Shown: piece after piece, positions 14,839-25,000 of the stretch | Layout of the letters: each line of letters opens with the position of its first letter | How positions within the stretch are numbered: the stretch's first letter is position 1 | NCBI GenBank assembly: GCA_024711295.1 | Contig: JANJTB010000025.1 | Location: forward strand, 1 to 36,297 | From: a bacterium | GTDB taxonomy: Bacteria; Bacteroidota; Ignavibacteria; Kapaibacteriales; UBA2268 | DNA: 36,297 bases | Direction: 5' to 3' | Notes under the pieces: model-generated | Seen by the model: only the letters and a program-made list of their open reading frames with translations | Told to the model about the DNA's origin: nothing | Database searches by the model: none | Program-made: the position numbers and the translations under genes

Positions 14839-16230
14839 TTAATATTTTATAAACTTTACAACTTTATCACCAATCCTCACAAAATATACTCCTGCAGGCA
14901 GATAGGAAACATCAATTTTTAAATTCCCCTCTTGGAGGGGTGGCTGCATAGCAGACGGGGTGGTTTGCATCTCCACTCCCATCACATCATATATTTCTAT
15001 GAAAGCAATGGGGCTTGCCCCATTGTTGTTTCCATTGGAGCAAGCTCCAATGCTTTCCAAATTAATAGTTATGTATTCAGTTGTAGGGTTGGGATAAATG
15101 ATATAATTACTGTGATTTGTTTCATAGTTAATTACAGAAGTTGGGTTTTCATACATCCATATTCTCCCCTTTAAATATTCATTTGCTATTATTTTATAAG
15201 TATGCCTTTTAGGAAATACTAATTTTGTAAAAGCATCCATTTCAGTCCATGGGAAAACTTCATTTATCCAGTTCTTACCACCATCAGTAGTACGCCATAT
15301 TTTTCCCTCGCCATAAGCTAAACCTTCATGACGATTTGCAAAGTATATTCCACCTGTTAAACCAGATTCAGGATATAATATTGTATCTAATTGAGTCTCC
15401 CAAGTTTGCCCACCATCCGAAGTATAATATATTACATCATAATATTTTTGATTACCTGCTCCCACTCTTCCAGCAAGCCATCCTTCATCCATACTTATAA
15501 AAAAAGGTTTGAAATCTGCATATTTGGGAATTTTTGAACCAAGATTCCAATTTTTTCCTCCATCTAAGGTTTTTACTAAAGTATAGAATTTATTTGATGA
15601 ATTTTTGTAATTATAAATAACAGCAATTAAACTATCCTTGCCTACTAAATCAACACTGATCTCAGTTGTTCCATAATTTTCTTGTTCGCTACCAAAATAG
15701 TTAAGATTAAGTTCTTCCCAATCAAGACCACCATTATAAGTTTTAAATAAGGTCTTATAACCACCAAATGCAATACCGTAATTTTCATCTAAAAATTTTA
15801 TTTTAATTATATCTTTTTTTGTATTCAATTGAGTAGAATCCCAAGTATATCCACCATCTCTTGAAATAGTTATTTGACCTTCAATATGACCGACTACCAC
15901 AAAATTTGGTGTAACAAAATCAATGCTACGCGCAGCTTTAAATTTTTGGGATTTTGTATCTATCCATTGTCCCTGTTCGTTAAAAATTTTAGTTGCAGTA
16001 TCTGCATAAGCAATGAACCAATTACTGCCACCATCAGTTGTTTTGATATACATCGAACCAGTGGCACCTGGACTTGCTAAAGATATACAATTCAAGCTAT
16101 CTGCACAATCCAAATCCCATTGTGGCAAGCCCTGATTACCCGGATAATGTTTATATACTTGAATCCATTGGCTATTTGTACTTGCAAAAGCAAAAATAAA
16201 AACAAAAAGTATAAGGTATAATATTTTCAT
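14839..16230 (-). CDS. T9SS-secreted Asp-box/YCF48-like propeller protein
   Basis: A signal peptide (MKILYLILFVFIFAFASTNS) is followed by a beta-propeller with six Asp-box motifs: TTDGGSNW, SRDGGYTW, TYNGGLDW, TLDGGKNW, TSDGGQTW and TTDGGKNW. These resemble the BNR/sortilin and YCF48 families. In Bacteroidota such proteins are usually surface proteins of unknown ligand. The CTD (about residues 375-463; IIYPNPTTEYITINLESIG ... GVYFVRIGDKVVKFIKY) directs T9SS export. The CTD contains two in-frame inserts made by repeat DNA: GACSNGNNNGASPIA between strands, and TTPSAMQPPLQEGN after VMGVEMQ. The gene precedes two further T9SS genes on the same strand, but gaps of 39 and about 160 bases make one transcript uncertain. 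Confidence 0.88.
   Translation of the reverse strand: MKILYLILFVFIFAFASTNSQWIQVYKHYPGNQGLPQWDLDCADSLNCISLASPGATGSMYIKTTDGGSNWFIAYADTATKIFNEQGQWIDTKSQKFKAARSIDFVTPNFVVVGHIEGQITISRDGGYTWDSTQLNTKKDIIKIKFLDENYGIAFGGYKTLFKTYNGGLDWEELNLNYFGSEQENYGTTEISVDLVGKDSLIAVIYNYKNSSNKFYTLVKTLDGGKNWNLGSKIPKYADFKPFFISMDEGWLAGRVGAGNQKYYDVIYYTSDGGQTWETQLDTILYPESGLTGGIYFANRHEGLAYGEGKIWRTTDGGKNWINEVFPWTEMDAFTKLVFPKRHTYKIIANEYLKGRIWMYENPTSVINYETNHSNYIIYPNPTTEYITINLESIGACSNGNNNGASPIAFIEIYDVMGVEMQTTPSAMQPPLQEGNLKIDVSYLPAGVYFVRIGDKVVKFIKY
14922..14963. repeat. REP-like element inside the T9SS CTD-coding sequence
   Basis: The element begins AATTCCCCTCTTGGAGGGG and ends in CGGGGTGG. It is a variant of the 46-base element found twice outside genes at 34926-34971 and 35045-35090. 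Inside it are two inverted repeats (CCCCTC/GAGGGG and CTGC/GCAG). Here it is in frame in the CTD of the gene 14839-16230 and encodes TTPSAMQPPLQEGN. Confidence 0.8.
15006..15052. repeat. Two adjacent 20-base palindromes inside the CTD
   Basis: CAATGGGGC-TT-GCCCCATTG (15006-15025) and CATTGGAGC-AA-GCTCCAATG (15033-15052) are perfect hairpins separated by 7 bases. They encode in frame the GACSNGNNNGASPI insert of the CTD. A third, imperfect member lies at 13875-13892 in the orphan CTD tail. Confidence 0.85.
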
Positions 16231-16268
16231 AAAATTTCCTTTTGTATTATTTAATTTAATGTTTTTCC

Positions 16269-18662
16269 CTAAATTTTAATAAACTTCTCTACTCTATCGC
16301 CAATTTTTACAAAATAGACACCGGGCGCGAGATTGGATACATCTATTCGCTGCTGTAGAGACACAATATTTTGAGTTCCAACAGGGGTGGAATGTGTTTT
16401 GACTCCCATCAAATCAAGTATTTCAATAGATACGACACCCTCAACCTCATGCTTAAGCGTGGGATTGATAGAAGATAGATTTATTGTGATATACTCCGTA
16501 GCTGGGTTTGGGTATAAGCACATCATAGAACCTTTTTTACTTTGTTGCATTATGATGTTTGAAAGCGAACTATTATTCGTAAGAAGGCCTATATCACTTG
16601 CCAAATGTAAGTTCATATTATAATCAATAGAAAAATCGTAGATTGGAATTTTTAGGTTAGGTCTGTCATTTATATTCAAATCAAACATTTCAAATCTACC
16701 ATTTCCTGTATATTTGTACAAAAATCCTTTATCATCTGAAGCCCAAATATCATTATCCATTAAATTTTTTATTCTGGTAATAGTGCCGTTTATACCTGAT
16801 TTTGCTAAGTCGAGCTGTTCGATTTTCAAAATTTTTTTGTTTATCCTAAATAAAATCTTTTCATAACTGCCGTACAATAACAATTCATCTGAATTTTGGT
16901 CGTACAAAATGATATTAAAATGAACTTTTTTACCATTATGAACAAGGCTTACAACTTTTGATTCATACTCAGAGAATTTAATTATTGATTCTGAAGTAAG
17001 AATCCAGGGAGTAAGATTTTTATCCAAAGCAATGCTATATGGAATTGTATCCTTAGGGAATGAATATATTTCAAAATTTTCAAAATAATAGTCAGGCAAA
17101 CCTGCATTATTTTTATCGAAATGCTTTTGAGTTTTATTGATTATATCATAAATCGTCAGATAAGTATTCAATGAGTCTTTGTGATAATTGTATTGCCCCA
17201 ATGCCGCAATATACTGACCATAAAAGTCATAGTTTATTATTTCAGGTCGTGTCTTGTCACTAAATCCGAAGTCAATCTGTGTGATATTATTGCCTTCCCA
17301 TGTCAGTAGATAATTATCTCTTTGTGTATAATAAACAGTTCCGTCATCTAAAGTTTTGAATGTGCTGCTGTGATCATTTAATCTTTCGAATTTATTATCC
17401 ATTTCAAGATACAAGCCGCTCGTACCATTCATTGTACCTCTGAAAATTCCTTTACCATTACGATTTATTTCCACATCAGAGATTGTTGAAAAAGGGAAGT
17501 CATTTGTAAAGAAGACACTCAGACTATCTCCATCAACAGAAATTATGCTTTCTTCGGATGAAAGTCCTTTTGATATTTTTAGATAGAGTTTCCCGTTCAA
17601 ATTCAATAGCTTTTCGATTCTTGTGTTAATTTCGATATTCAGACTGCTAAATGATATACGTACCCAGCCGGTATCCTTTAGTAAGTAAAAGTTTGAGGCC
17701 GACCTTGCCACTACAAACTTGCTGTCCAAAACATTGATTTTATCTATCCAGGAATCTTCTGTATAACTCAAATGGGGTGTCACTTCTCCAGTAGCGATGT
17801 TGTAGCTAACGGGGAATGCTGAGAAGTCTGTTTCATCGCCTACTGTGTACCAAATATTTCCTTTATCATCGCCGTATATCTTTTGTGATGGCATCGGAAG
17901 ATGCTTCTTGTAATTAAAACCAAAGGCAAATTTCCATTCATTATTTTCATATCTGTAAATCTCATACATGTTTTTCCAAAAAACCGTATTGCCATAGGGG
18001 TAAATAGAATAATCACCTTTTTGACGCGGATACTCATCTATAGTATCAAATACTTTATTAATTCGGGAATCTTTAACAATAGCTATACAAACCATCATGT
18101 CAGACATATCTTTGTTGTAATATGTTGTTTTACTTTCTGAATTGTCGTTGTAAATCACCCATACATTGTTTGGAGTGATTGTCAAATCCCAGATATCAAA
18201 ATTATAATTTATTGAATCTGCTAGATTTATGGTTTTCCATTGCCCATTATCAAAGTAGTGAACTTTCTGCGATGAGAATGTCCAGATTCTACCTTTAGAA
18301 TCTTGATATAGATTCCGTGAATCTGTATCGGGGTAATTCTGACATATTGCATCAGTGACTGAGATCTTTCCATTCCTGTACAGACATAATCCGGATTTTG
18401 TACTTATAAGCATCATGCTGTCGTTCATTTTCAGAAAAGAATTGAAATTATTATTCGGTAAATCAGAATTGACAACTGAATAATGATAATAATCGTTTGT
18501 TTTGATATTTACTTTGGTCAATCCATTGCTTCTGCCAAGAAAAATCTCATCATTAATTTGTAGATGAGTATTAAAGTTACTTGTCGAAAATCTATGTTGC
18601 CACTCAGCAAAAATATTCCTACAATTGATAAGAAATAAAAATAAAATTATCATGATTTTCAT
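16269..18662 (-). CDS. T9SS-secreted propeller protein (Reg_prop-like)
   Basis: The ATG at 18662 starts a signal peptide (MKIMIILFLFLINCRNIFA), with AGGTG about 8 bases upstream; a GTG at 18671 is less likely. The body of about 700 residues has repeated short strands with motifs such as LYQDSKGRIWTF, IYGDDKGNIWYTV and LNLNGKLYLKISKG, resembling two-component-regulator-propeller (Reg_prop) repeats. No histidine kinase domain follows. The last 85 residues are a CTD (YPNPATEYITINLSSIN ... GVYFVKIGDRVEKFIKI). The role is unknown beyond being secreted. The CTD DNA is almost the same as that of the next gene upstream (18823-21201), although the bodies are unrelated. Confidence 0.82.
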   Translation of the reverse strand: MKIMIILFLFLINCRNIFAEWQHRFSTSNFNTHLQINDEIFLGRSNGLTKVNIKTNDYYHYSVVNSDLPNNNFNSFLKMNDSMMLISTKSGLCLYRNGKISVTDAICQNYPDTDSRNLYQDSKGRIWTFSSQKVHYFDNGQWKTINLADSINYNFDIWDLTITPNNVWVIYNDNSESKTTYYNKDMSDMMVCIAIVKDSRINKVFDTIDEYPRQKGDYSIYPYGNTVFWKNMYEIYRYENNEWKFAFGFNYKKHLPMPSQKIYGDDKGNIWYTVGDETDFSAFPVSYNIATGEVTPHLSYTEDSWIDKINVLDSKFVVARSASNFYLLKDTGWVRISFSSLNIEINTRIEKLLNLNGKLYLKISKGLSSEESIISVDGDSLSVFFTNDFPFSTISDVEINRNGKGIFRGTMNGTSGLYLEMDNKFERLNDHSSTFKTLDDGTVYYTQRDNYLLTWEGNNITQIDFGFSDKTRPEIINYDFYGQYIAALGQYNYHKDSLNTYLTIYDIINKTQKHFDKNNAGLPDYYFENFEIYSFPKDTIPYSIALDKNLTPWILTSESIIKFSEYESKVVSLVHNGKKVHFNIILYDQNSDELLLYGSYEKILFRINKKILKIEQLDLAKSGINGTITRIKNLMDNDIWASDDKGFLYKYTGNGRFEMFDLNINDRPNLKIPIYDFSIDYNMNLHLASDIGLLTNNSSLSNIIMQQSKKGSMMCLYPNPATEYITINLSSINPTLKHEVEGVVSIEILDLMGVKTHSTPVGTQNIVSLQQRIDVSNLAPGVYFVKIGDRVEKFIKI
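16283..16517 (-). repeat. CTD-coding repeat, copy 1
   Basis: This is the 3' coding part of the gene 16269-18662. By eye it matches 18835-19070 nearly base for base over long runs (for instance around GATTGGATACATCTATTCG and CTCATGCTTAAGCGTGGG). Differences cluster near the very C-terminus. It includes a near-palindrome (CATGCTTAAGCGTG). Confidence 0.85.
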
Positions 18663-18822
18663 AATAAACACCTATCTGCCTTATTCTAAAATTATTCAAG
18701 CAATTTCACGGGCTTGTATTTCAAAAAGCTGCTAAGTGAAAGATTTAATTTGTATTAAATATGACCTGTATAAATTCAGCTATTCAAGTTATAAATAGTA
18801 TTTACAAGATTTCTATTATTTT

Positions 18823-21201
18823 CTACATCTTCACAAACTTCTCTACAAATCCACCAATTTTTACAAAATATAAACCTGATGCGAGATTGGATACATCTAT
18901 TCGCTGCTGTAGAGACACAATATTTTGAGTCCCAACAGGGATGGAATGTATTTTGACTCCAATCACATCAAGTATTTCAATAGATACGACACTCTCAACC
19001 TCATGCTTAAGCGTGGGGTTGATAGAAGATAGATTTATTGTGATATACTCCGTTGCAGGATTTGGGTATATGTTGGCTATGAATTCTTTATTTAAAATTA
19101 TATTGCTTGGGGCATCCTTGTCTTCTTCAGAGAAAACGATACCGCCGGGTTTATAAACAGTGTTGACAAGTTTCATTTTATTCGACCAAACCTCGTCGCC
19201 ACATTCATTATAGAAACGATACTGATAAATTCCGGGCTTTAGGTTCGAGGATTTACCACCAAGAACAAATCCATAATCGGTATAGTTATTAATATTTCTT
19301 TTTTTAGTACCTTTTTGCACAAGTTCGCCATCAATGTACAGCTCAAAATGTAGCTCGAGTCCTTTCGAAATTACTGTTGCAGAAACTATTCTCATATAGT
19401 CTCCTTCATTTGCATGGTAGTCCGGCAGGTCACGTATCATATATGGCTTTTCGATAATCTCGACGTACATTGTGCCAAGGAATCTTGCTTCTCCTGTTTC
19501 AATGTTAGTAGCCCAAATATAATAATCACCTTCATCAGCCGCAATTGTATTTCTGATTGTTAAGATGTTTTTATCTGTATTAATGAATCTCGAACTTTCG
19601 TTAATGGTATCATTGTCTTTAATCCAGGTGAATCTATAGTTATCTCCAAGGTCATCGGCTTTCAATATCAGGTCATTACCTAAACAAGCACCAACATCAT
19701 TGTACCCATAGGCAACATACATTGTATCAGACCATGTTTCGCCACACTCGTTTGATATTCTGCAAACATAAGTTCCCACAAAACTAGCACTATCAGAGCC
19801 ACCCCTGAAATCCTTGTCGAATGCCTTATAAATGAGTTTTCCATTTCTGAAATATTCATAAAAACAAGGTGGGAAGTTACTTACTCTTACCTGGAGATAT
19901 GCCAGTCCCTGCTCGTAGTTTCGTCTTCCACGTATTGACCAGTATTTTGTCTGATACACTATTTCGGGCTTTCTTTTTGGCTGGTACTCAAAACTTGGCG
20001 AGCGTTTAGAAATATTCTGGTTGATGAGCGTTACTAAACAGTAGTAATGCTGTTGGTCTTCTTTGAATGTTCCATTTCTTATGATTAGAGTAGGGGTTTT
20101 TGTACCGATAAATTTTTCGGACTCTCTGATAATTTTGAAGCCGGTTTTATACCATTGATATTTGAATTGAGCTCCTGCAACTGATGTTTCTACTTTTATC
20201 GTAAAGATTGCATCCTTACCCTCGCAGGAATAGAAATTCGGTGTTTCCTTGGTAATTCTGAACATACCGGCATCACCGAGCATAAAACTTGTAGTGTCTG
20301 TGCCGCACATACCCTCGGCTATACAACTATATGTAGCGCGATCGCTCCATACAACATCCTTTATCTGAAAACACTGTGTTTGCGAGCCGGTTATTCTATG
20401 ATTGTCAAAAAGCTTAATCTTTATGTTGTCTATACGATATCTGATAGGATTCTGTGAAATAATTACAGTAACTGTAGTATCTTTGTACCATTGGAACTTA
20501 ACGTAATCATTCTCATAATCAAAGTTGGTATGAAGAGGTGCAACAACTCTGACGGTATCCATGTGTTCCCATTCCACATCGTCAGGTTTTGAAGCGAATT
20601 TGGTTGGTGTTGCCACATATACGGCAATTGGCTCTGACTTTACAGTTCCGCAAGGTTCATCACCTGTTATTTCGAATGAGTATGTGCCTGATGCCGAGTA
20701 ATCGCTATTTTCGATGATGAGTTTTGTGCTTGTTTCATTATTGATAAGTACACCATCTTTGTACCAACGATAGCTATTCCTAAAGCCACCTGCTTCGATG
20801 CTCAGTATTATCGTTTCGCCACTACACACAATTGCCGATCTGGTCTGATTGATTATTTCTGGTTTACTTTTGATTAAAATACTGTCAATTATGGCAAAAT
20901 CATCCGGATTATGTTTGTTGAAGACTTTGAATTTCACATGGACATCCATCAGAGAATAATCATTCGGAGTCCATTGCAATGTATTGCCTATAGAAGATAC
21001 ACCATACATTCTGATTTTATCCTCAGAGCTGTATGTATAAGCTTCGATATTATAATTTGAAGCGTTCGAGCTCAGAGCAAAGGTGATAGGACTATCGCTA
21101 CAAAATGCCTGATTGGCAACCGGAGATTCTACCTGAACTAATGAGAAGGAATATTTAGTAAATATAAATAAACAAACAAAAAATGTAATTGTTTTACCCA
21201 T
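18823..21201 (-). CDS. T9SS-secreted protein with multiple Ig-like domains
   Basis: The ATG at 21201 starts a signal peptide (MGKTITFFVCLFIFTKYSFS); a TTG 12 bases earlier is rejected. The body contains about six Ig-like domains, each with a W or Y core and a GxYxC-type end: SGTYSFEITGDEPCG, RATYSCIAEGMCGTD, QQHYYCLVTLINQN, VGTYVCRISNECGE, EGDYYIWATNIETG and PGIYQYRFYNECGD. The Cys pairs may form disulfides in the oxidising periplasm. The last 85 residues are a CTD (IYPNPATEYITINLSSIN ... GLYFVKIGGFVEKFVKM). Surface adhesion or scaffold function is likely but not shown. No enzymatic motif is visible. A region of about 200 bases upstream of the start (21202-21413) contains no gene and presumably the promoter. 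Confidence 0.85.
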   Translation of the reverse strand: MGKTITFFVCLFIFTKYSFSLVQVESPVANQAFCSDSPITFALSSNASNYNIEAYTYSSEDKIRMYGVSSIGNTLQWTPNDYSLMDVHVKFKVFNKHNPDDFAIIDSILIKSKPEIINQTRSAIVCSGETIILSIEAGGFRNSYRWYKDGVLINNETSTKLIIENSDYSASGTYSFEITGDEPCGTVKSEPIAVYVATPTKFASKPDDVEWEHMDTVRVVAPLHTNFDYENDYVKFQWYKDTTVTVIISQNPIRYRIDNIKIKLFDNHRITGSQTQCFQIKDVVWSDRATYSCIAEGMCGTDTTSFMLGDAGMFRITKETPNFYSCEGKDAIFTIKVETSVAGAQFKYQWYKTGFKIIRESEKFIGTKTPTLIIRNGTFKEDQQHYYCLVTLINQNISKRSPSFEYQPKRKPEIVYQTKYWSIRGRRNYEQGLAYLQVRVSNFPPCFYEYFRNGKLIYKAFDKDFRGGSDSASFVGTYVCRISNECGETWSDTMYVAYGYNDVGACLGNDLILKADDLGDNYRFTWIKDNDTINESSRFINTDKNILTIRNTIAADEGDYYIWATNIETGEARFLGTMYVEIIEKPYMIRDLPDYHANEGDYMRIVSATVISKGLELHFELYIDGELVQKGTKKRNINNYTDYGFVLGGKSSNLKPGIYQYRFYNECGDEVWSNKMKLVNTVYKPGGIVFSEEDKDAPSNIILNKEFIANIYPNPATEYITINLSSINPTLKHEVESVVSIEILDVIGVKIHSIPVGTQNIVSLQQRIDVSNLASGLYFVKIGGFVEKFVKM
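18835..19070 (-). repeat. CTD-coding repeat, copy 2
   Basis: Counterpart of 16283-16517, in the gene 18823-21201. The middle 150 bases differ by only a few substitutions by eye and keep the same insert sequences (NPTLKHEVE and VGTQNIVSLQQR). Confidence 0.85.
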
Positions 21202-21413
21202 AACACACCACAAAATTCAATTTTTGGCACAGACATATTATATATGACAGTTGAAAACAGATTTTGTCACAAAAAAAATGCGTTTTTCTTGTATTTTATA
21301 ATTTTTGTTTTTTTACTCTACTCTAATGTGTGCCTGTAAATTAGAAAAGAAATTAAGGAACTTATTAACACTTTTGCTTTAAATAAGTATGAATTTACTT
21401 GTGGTAATAATAA

Positions 21414-21905
21414 TTATCTGCTATTGCTCTTTGCGGCTTTTAGATAGAAAAATACAAGAATCAATAGAATAGTAGGTACGATAATATCAGAAAACCATAA
21501 GAAGAATCCTGAGTTGTATTGGGCATAGTTGTTATTATTCATCATTTCGTTTATGTGAACTCCAGCAGCACCATAAAGAAACACTGCATAAGCAATTACC
21601 GTTGCTAACCAGAACATTTTTCGCTGCCAATAAGATATTATACCCAATACGGCTATGGCAAGGTTTGCTGCACCTACCTCAAGTTGGAAAGGACTGCCTG
21701 TAGCCCATCCAATTTGCTTGGCTATAGCATCAGAATTGAAAGTATGCATCATAAAAACGATAACTCCTCCAATACCTATTAAAATTAATATCAGCCATTT
21801 AAGAGTTGTTTCAAGTACAAAGAAAGTATTCTTTTCTTTTTCCGAAAAATACATATTTACAGCAATTATTAATACTGCTAACGCAATGTAAAACAATGAA
21901 AACAT
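21414..21905 (-). CDS. DUF6790-like integral membrane protein
   Basis: The ATG at 21905 (MFSLFYIALAVLIIAVNMYF) is chosen because AGGTGG precedes it. The ATG at 21947 would add 14 residues. The 163-residue product has four to five membrane helices: residues about 1-20, 35-55 (LKWLILILIGIGGVIVFMM), 75-95, 98-118 and 130-155. GWATGSPFQLEVGAANLAI between helices matches the DUF6790 pattern as I recall it. The function is unknown. It is transcribed divergently from the GH81 gene with a short gap of about 110 bases. Confidence 0.7.
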   Translation of the reverse strand: MFSLFYIALAVLIIAVNMYFSEKEKNTFFVLETTLKWLILILIGIGGVIVFMMHTFNSDAIAKQIGWATGSPFQLEVGAANLAIAVLGIISYWQRKMFWLATVIAYAVFLYGAAGVHINEMMNNNNYAQYNSGFFLWFSDIIVPTILLILVFFYLKAAKSNSR

Positions 21906-22015
21906 AAAACCACCTAAATATAAATTTTTAAAAATATTTAAATACATTTATTGATTGCAATTTAACATAAAATATGTATTTTTATACAATTTTTTTTACT
22001 TATTTAGAGTTAAAT

Positions 22016-25000
22016 ATGAAAAATTTAATTTTAAGTTTATTGGTAATATTATATTCAGTATCATCAGCTGAAGTAATTAAAGTAGGTAGTGGCTCTTATA
22101 CCACCAAAACTCCAAAATTCATCAATGGAACAAGGGATTTGGAAAATCCTAAAATGAATAGACCGATGAATGTTGATGGTCCATGTTTTTCGAATAATGT
22201 ACCCGAAAATGCATGGAAGCCTATTTATCCTGCAGTAACTGAGCGATTTAGGGCAAGTGGCAAACGTGTTACCACAAATCAATTTTGGTCATCAATTATT
22301 TTTAAGTTTAATGGCGGCAGTCATTCAAATAGAATGTATCCCGGTCCACTAAGTGTTAATTGCAACAGGGATGGAATATATTTAAATAATCAGCGCACAA
22401 TATTTGTGAACAACAGGATACCGAGTGGAGATTATACCACTGCAAACATGAAAGTAGATATATCACCTGTTACACCACTAAAAATTGGTATTTTGAGTGT
22501 TGATGCAGATTCCACTCTTGTTGATGACTATGGTGATTGGCATGTAAAAGCTGCCTGGAAGAAGGATTCAATTATAATGAGTGCAACTTTTGGCAGAGGT
22601 TCTCCTTTTGTGTATTTTGAAGATATTAAACAAAAAATTAAGATATCGAGCAACGACCCAAACACAAGACTTTCGAGTTGGTACAAAAAAGAAAATGATA
22701 AATTAACTCTGGGGATCAAAAATGAATCAACTAAAGAGTATTGGCTGTTATTTTTGCCTGCTGATGCTACTTATGTATTAAATAATATGCAACCTGGACC
22801 TGAGGATACAGTCTTTTTTAAAGAAATAATTGTTGATTTGAAAAGTAAGGATTATTTCTCAATCGCATCAGTATTTAATTATGATGTTTCGGAATCAACT
22901 GTACAATTAATGAAAAAATATGCTTTTAGTTTTATCAAAGATACTAAAGTAAGCTGGAATTTTGATGAAAAAACAGGTTTAGTGACAAGCAAATTCGATT
23001 TTATTACTTTACCCAAACAGGGAACTGAAAATAATACTATAGTCTGCTTGTTTCCACATCAATATAACAATATTGATGGTCAGGTGACCTTTTCAGATTT
23101 AAAATATCCGGTAATTAAGGGTTGGATGAAATCAATAGAAGCTAAAAGTTTTACTACGAAACTTAAGCCGGGTGGGATTCTTTACCATTTTCCAAAACTA
23201 ATAAATAAAACCCGTGGGGACACATTAAAACAGTTTTTAGATGATCTGAATAAGGTTAAATTTATTGAATTAATACCTGACTATAATACCAGTTACGGCC
23301 ACGGTAAAAGCACGCTGAGAGTATTAAGCGCTATTCAGGCAGCAAGGGCTGTTGGAGATACTACAAAGGCAAAAGTTTGGAAAGACAGAGTTAAAATGAT
23401 CTTTGAAAATTGGATGTCAACCTCGGCTACTGAAGTAGATGATGCAAAACCTTCGGGTTTAATATCGGTTCAGAAGAGAGGCGGTGGTGATACTTTAGTT
23501 CCTGATACTACCTCAATAGGCAACTATCTGCTCTTTTACTACAACAAGACATGGAACTCCATCTACGGCTTGCCTGCAGGTTTTAATACTGATAATGAGT
23601 TCAACGATCACCATTTCACCTGGGGATATTTTATAAGAGCTTTGATTGAAATTATGGAAAGTGAAGGTAAAGATTACGGTAGCGATGATAAATGGGGTGG
23701 TATGATTAAAATGCTGATAAGAGATATAGCAGGTGATTACCGCAAAGTTTCTGATGGTGGATTAAGTGATACCGGAGACCCCTTGTTCCCGAGATTCAGA
23801 AATTGGGATCCTTATATGGGCTATGGATTGGCGTCCGGTCATGCATCATTTGATGATGGTAATAATCAGGAGTCAACTTCTGAGGCAATGAATTTTATTA
23901 CTTCTTTAGCTTTGTTTGGTGCTATGAACGGTGATAAATATTATAGAGATTTAGGATTGTATATGTATGCTACTCAGCTGAGTTCGATTGAGAATTATTG
24001 GTTTGATGTGCATAAGAAGAATTTTTGGCGCGAACCACGTGAATGGAATAAAGTAGATGGAAAATATGTCAAAGAGCTTGATTCTGCCTCGTATATATGG
24101 CCCTTCATTAGTATCGCCTGGGATAGCAAAAGTGAGATGACAAATTTCTTCAGGCCATCAATCGAAAGCTTACTTGGTATTCAGTTACTGCCATATACAC
24201 CTTCATCATTGTATTTGGCAAGATATTCTGAGTGGTATGCTGATGTTTACAACAATGCGTATCAAAAACTGGTAAAATTCAAGGATAAAAAACCTGTTGA
24301 CCACTGGCAAAACATAATTTGGCAATTTATTAGTTTGTACCATTCTCAGGAAGCTATTGATGAATTTAATAATTTTAGAAATTTTACCAGAGATGACATT
24401 ATTGAGCAGGAAAATGTCGCAAGCGGTAATTATGGAGAAAACGGAACAACAAGGTCTTACACCTATTACTGGCTTCATACGTTAGATTCTTTAGGCAGAT
24501 TAGATACTGCTATTACTACTGTTTCCACACCTTTTTATTCAATATTTATTAATCAAAAACTTCACAAAAGAACATACATTGCTTTTAATCCTGATACAAG
24601 CTCTTTGAATGTTACTTTTTCAGATGGTGAAAAGCTCGATGTACCTCCATTCTCTACGGCATATTTAAATAAAGCTGCTAAAATATCATTGGAAAACTTT
24701 AAGCCTGTGCTTAAAAGCAGCTCAACAGAAATTGATTTTGATACCCTTGATGTAGGTGACAGTCGAAAGAGAATGTACGTTTACACGAATACTACCGATA
24801 CACTTCAGGTGATTGATGATATTGAAATTGCTGACCAGAACGATAAGGAGTTTTATTTGTCGTACCTCGATGATGAGCGTTTTATTTTACCCGGTCATAA
24901 TTATGTTGGTATGGTTGGTTTTAAACCTAAAAAACCAGGATTGGCTACTGAAACTCTTGTACTTTTAATTGATTCTGCTGCAGGCACTACACCACCATTC

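Noticed and set aside
15006-15052. Hairpins as transcription terminators
   Set aside because: They lie inside an intact coding sequence and have no T-run, so they are repeats and not terminators.
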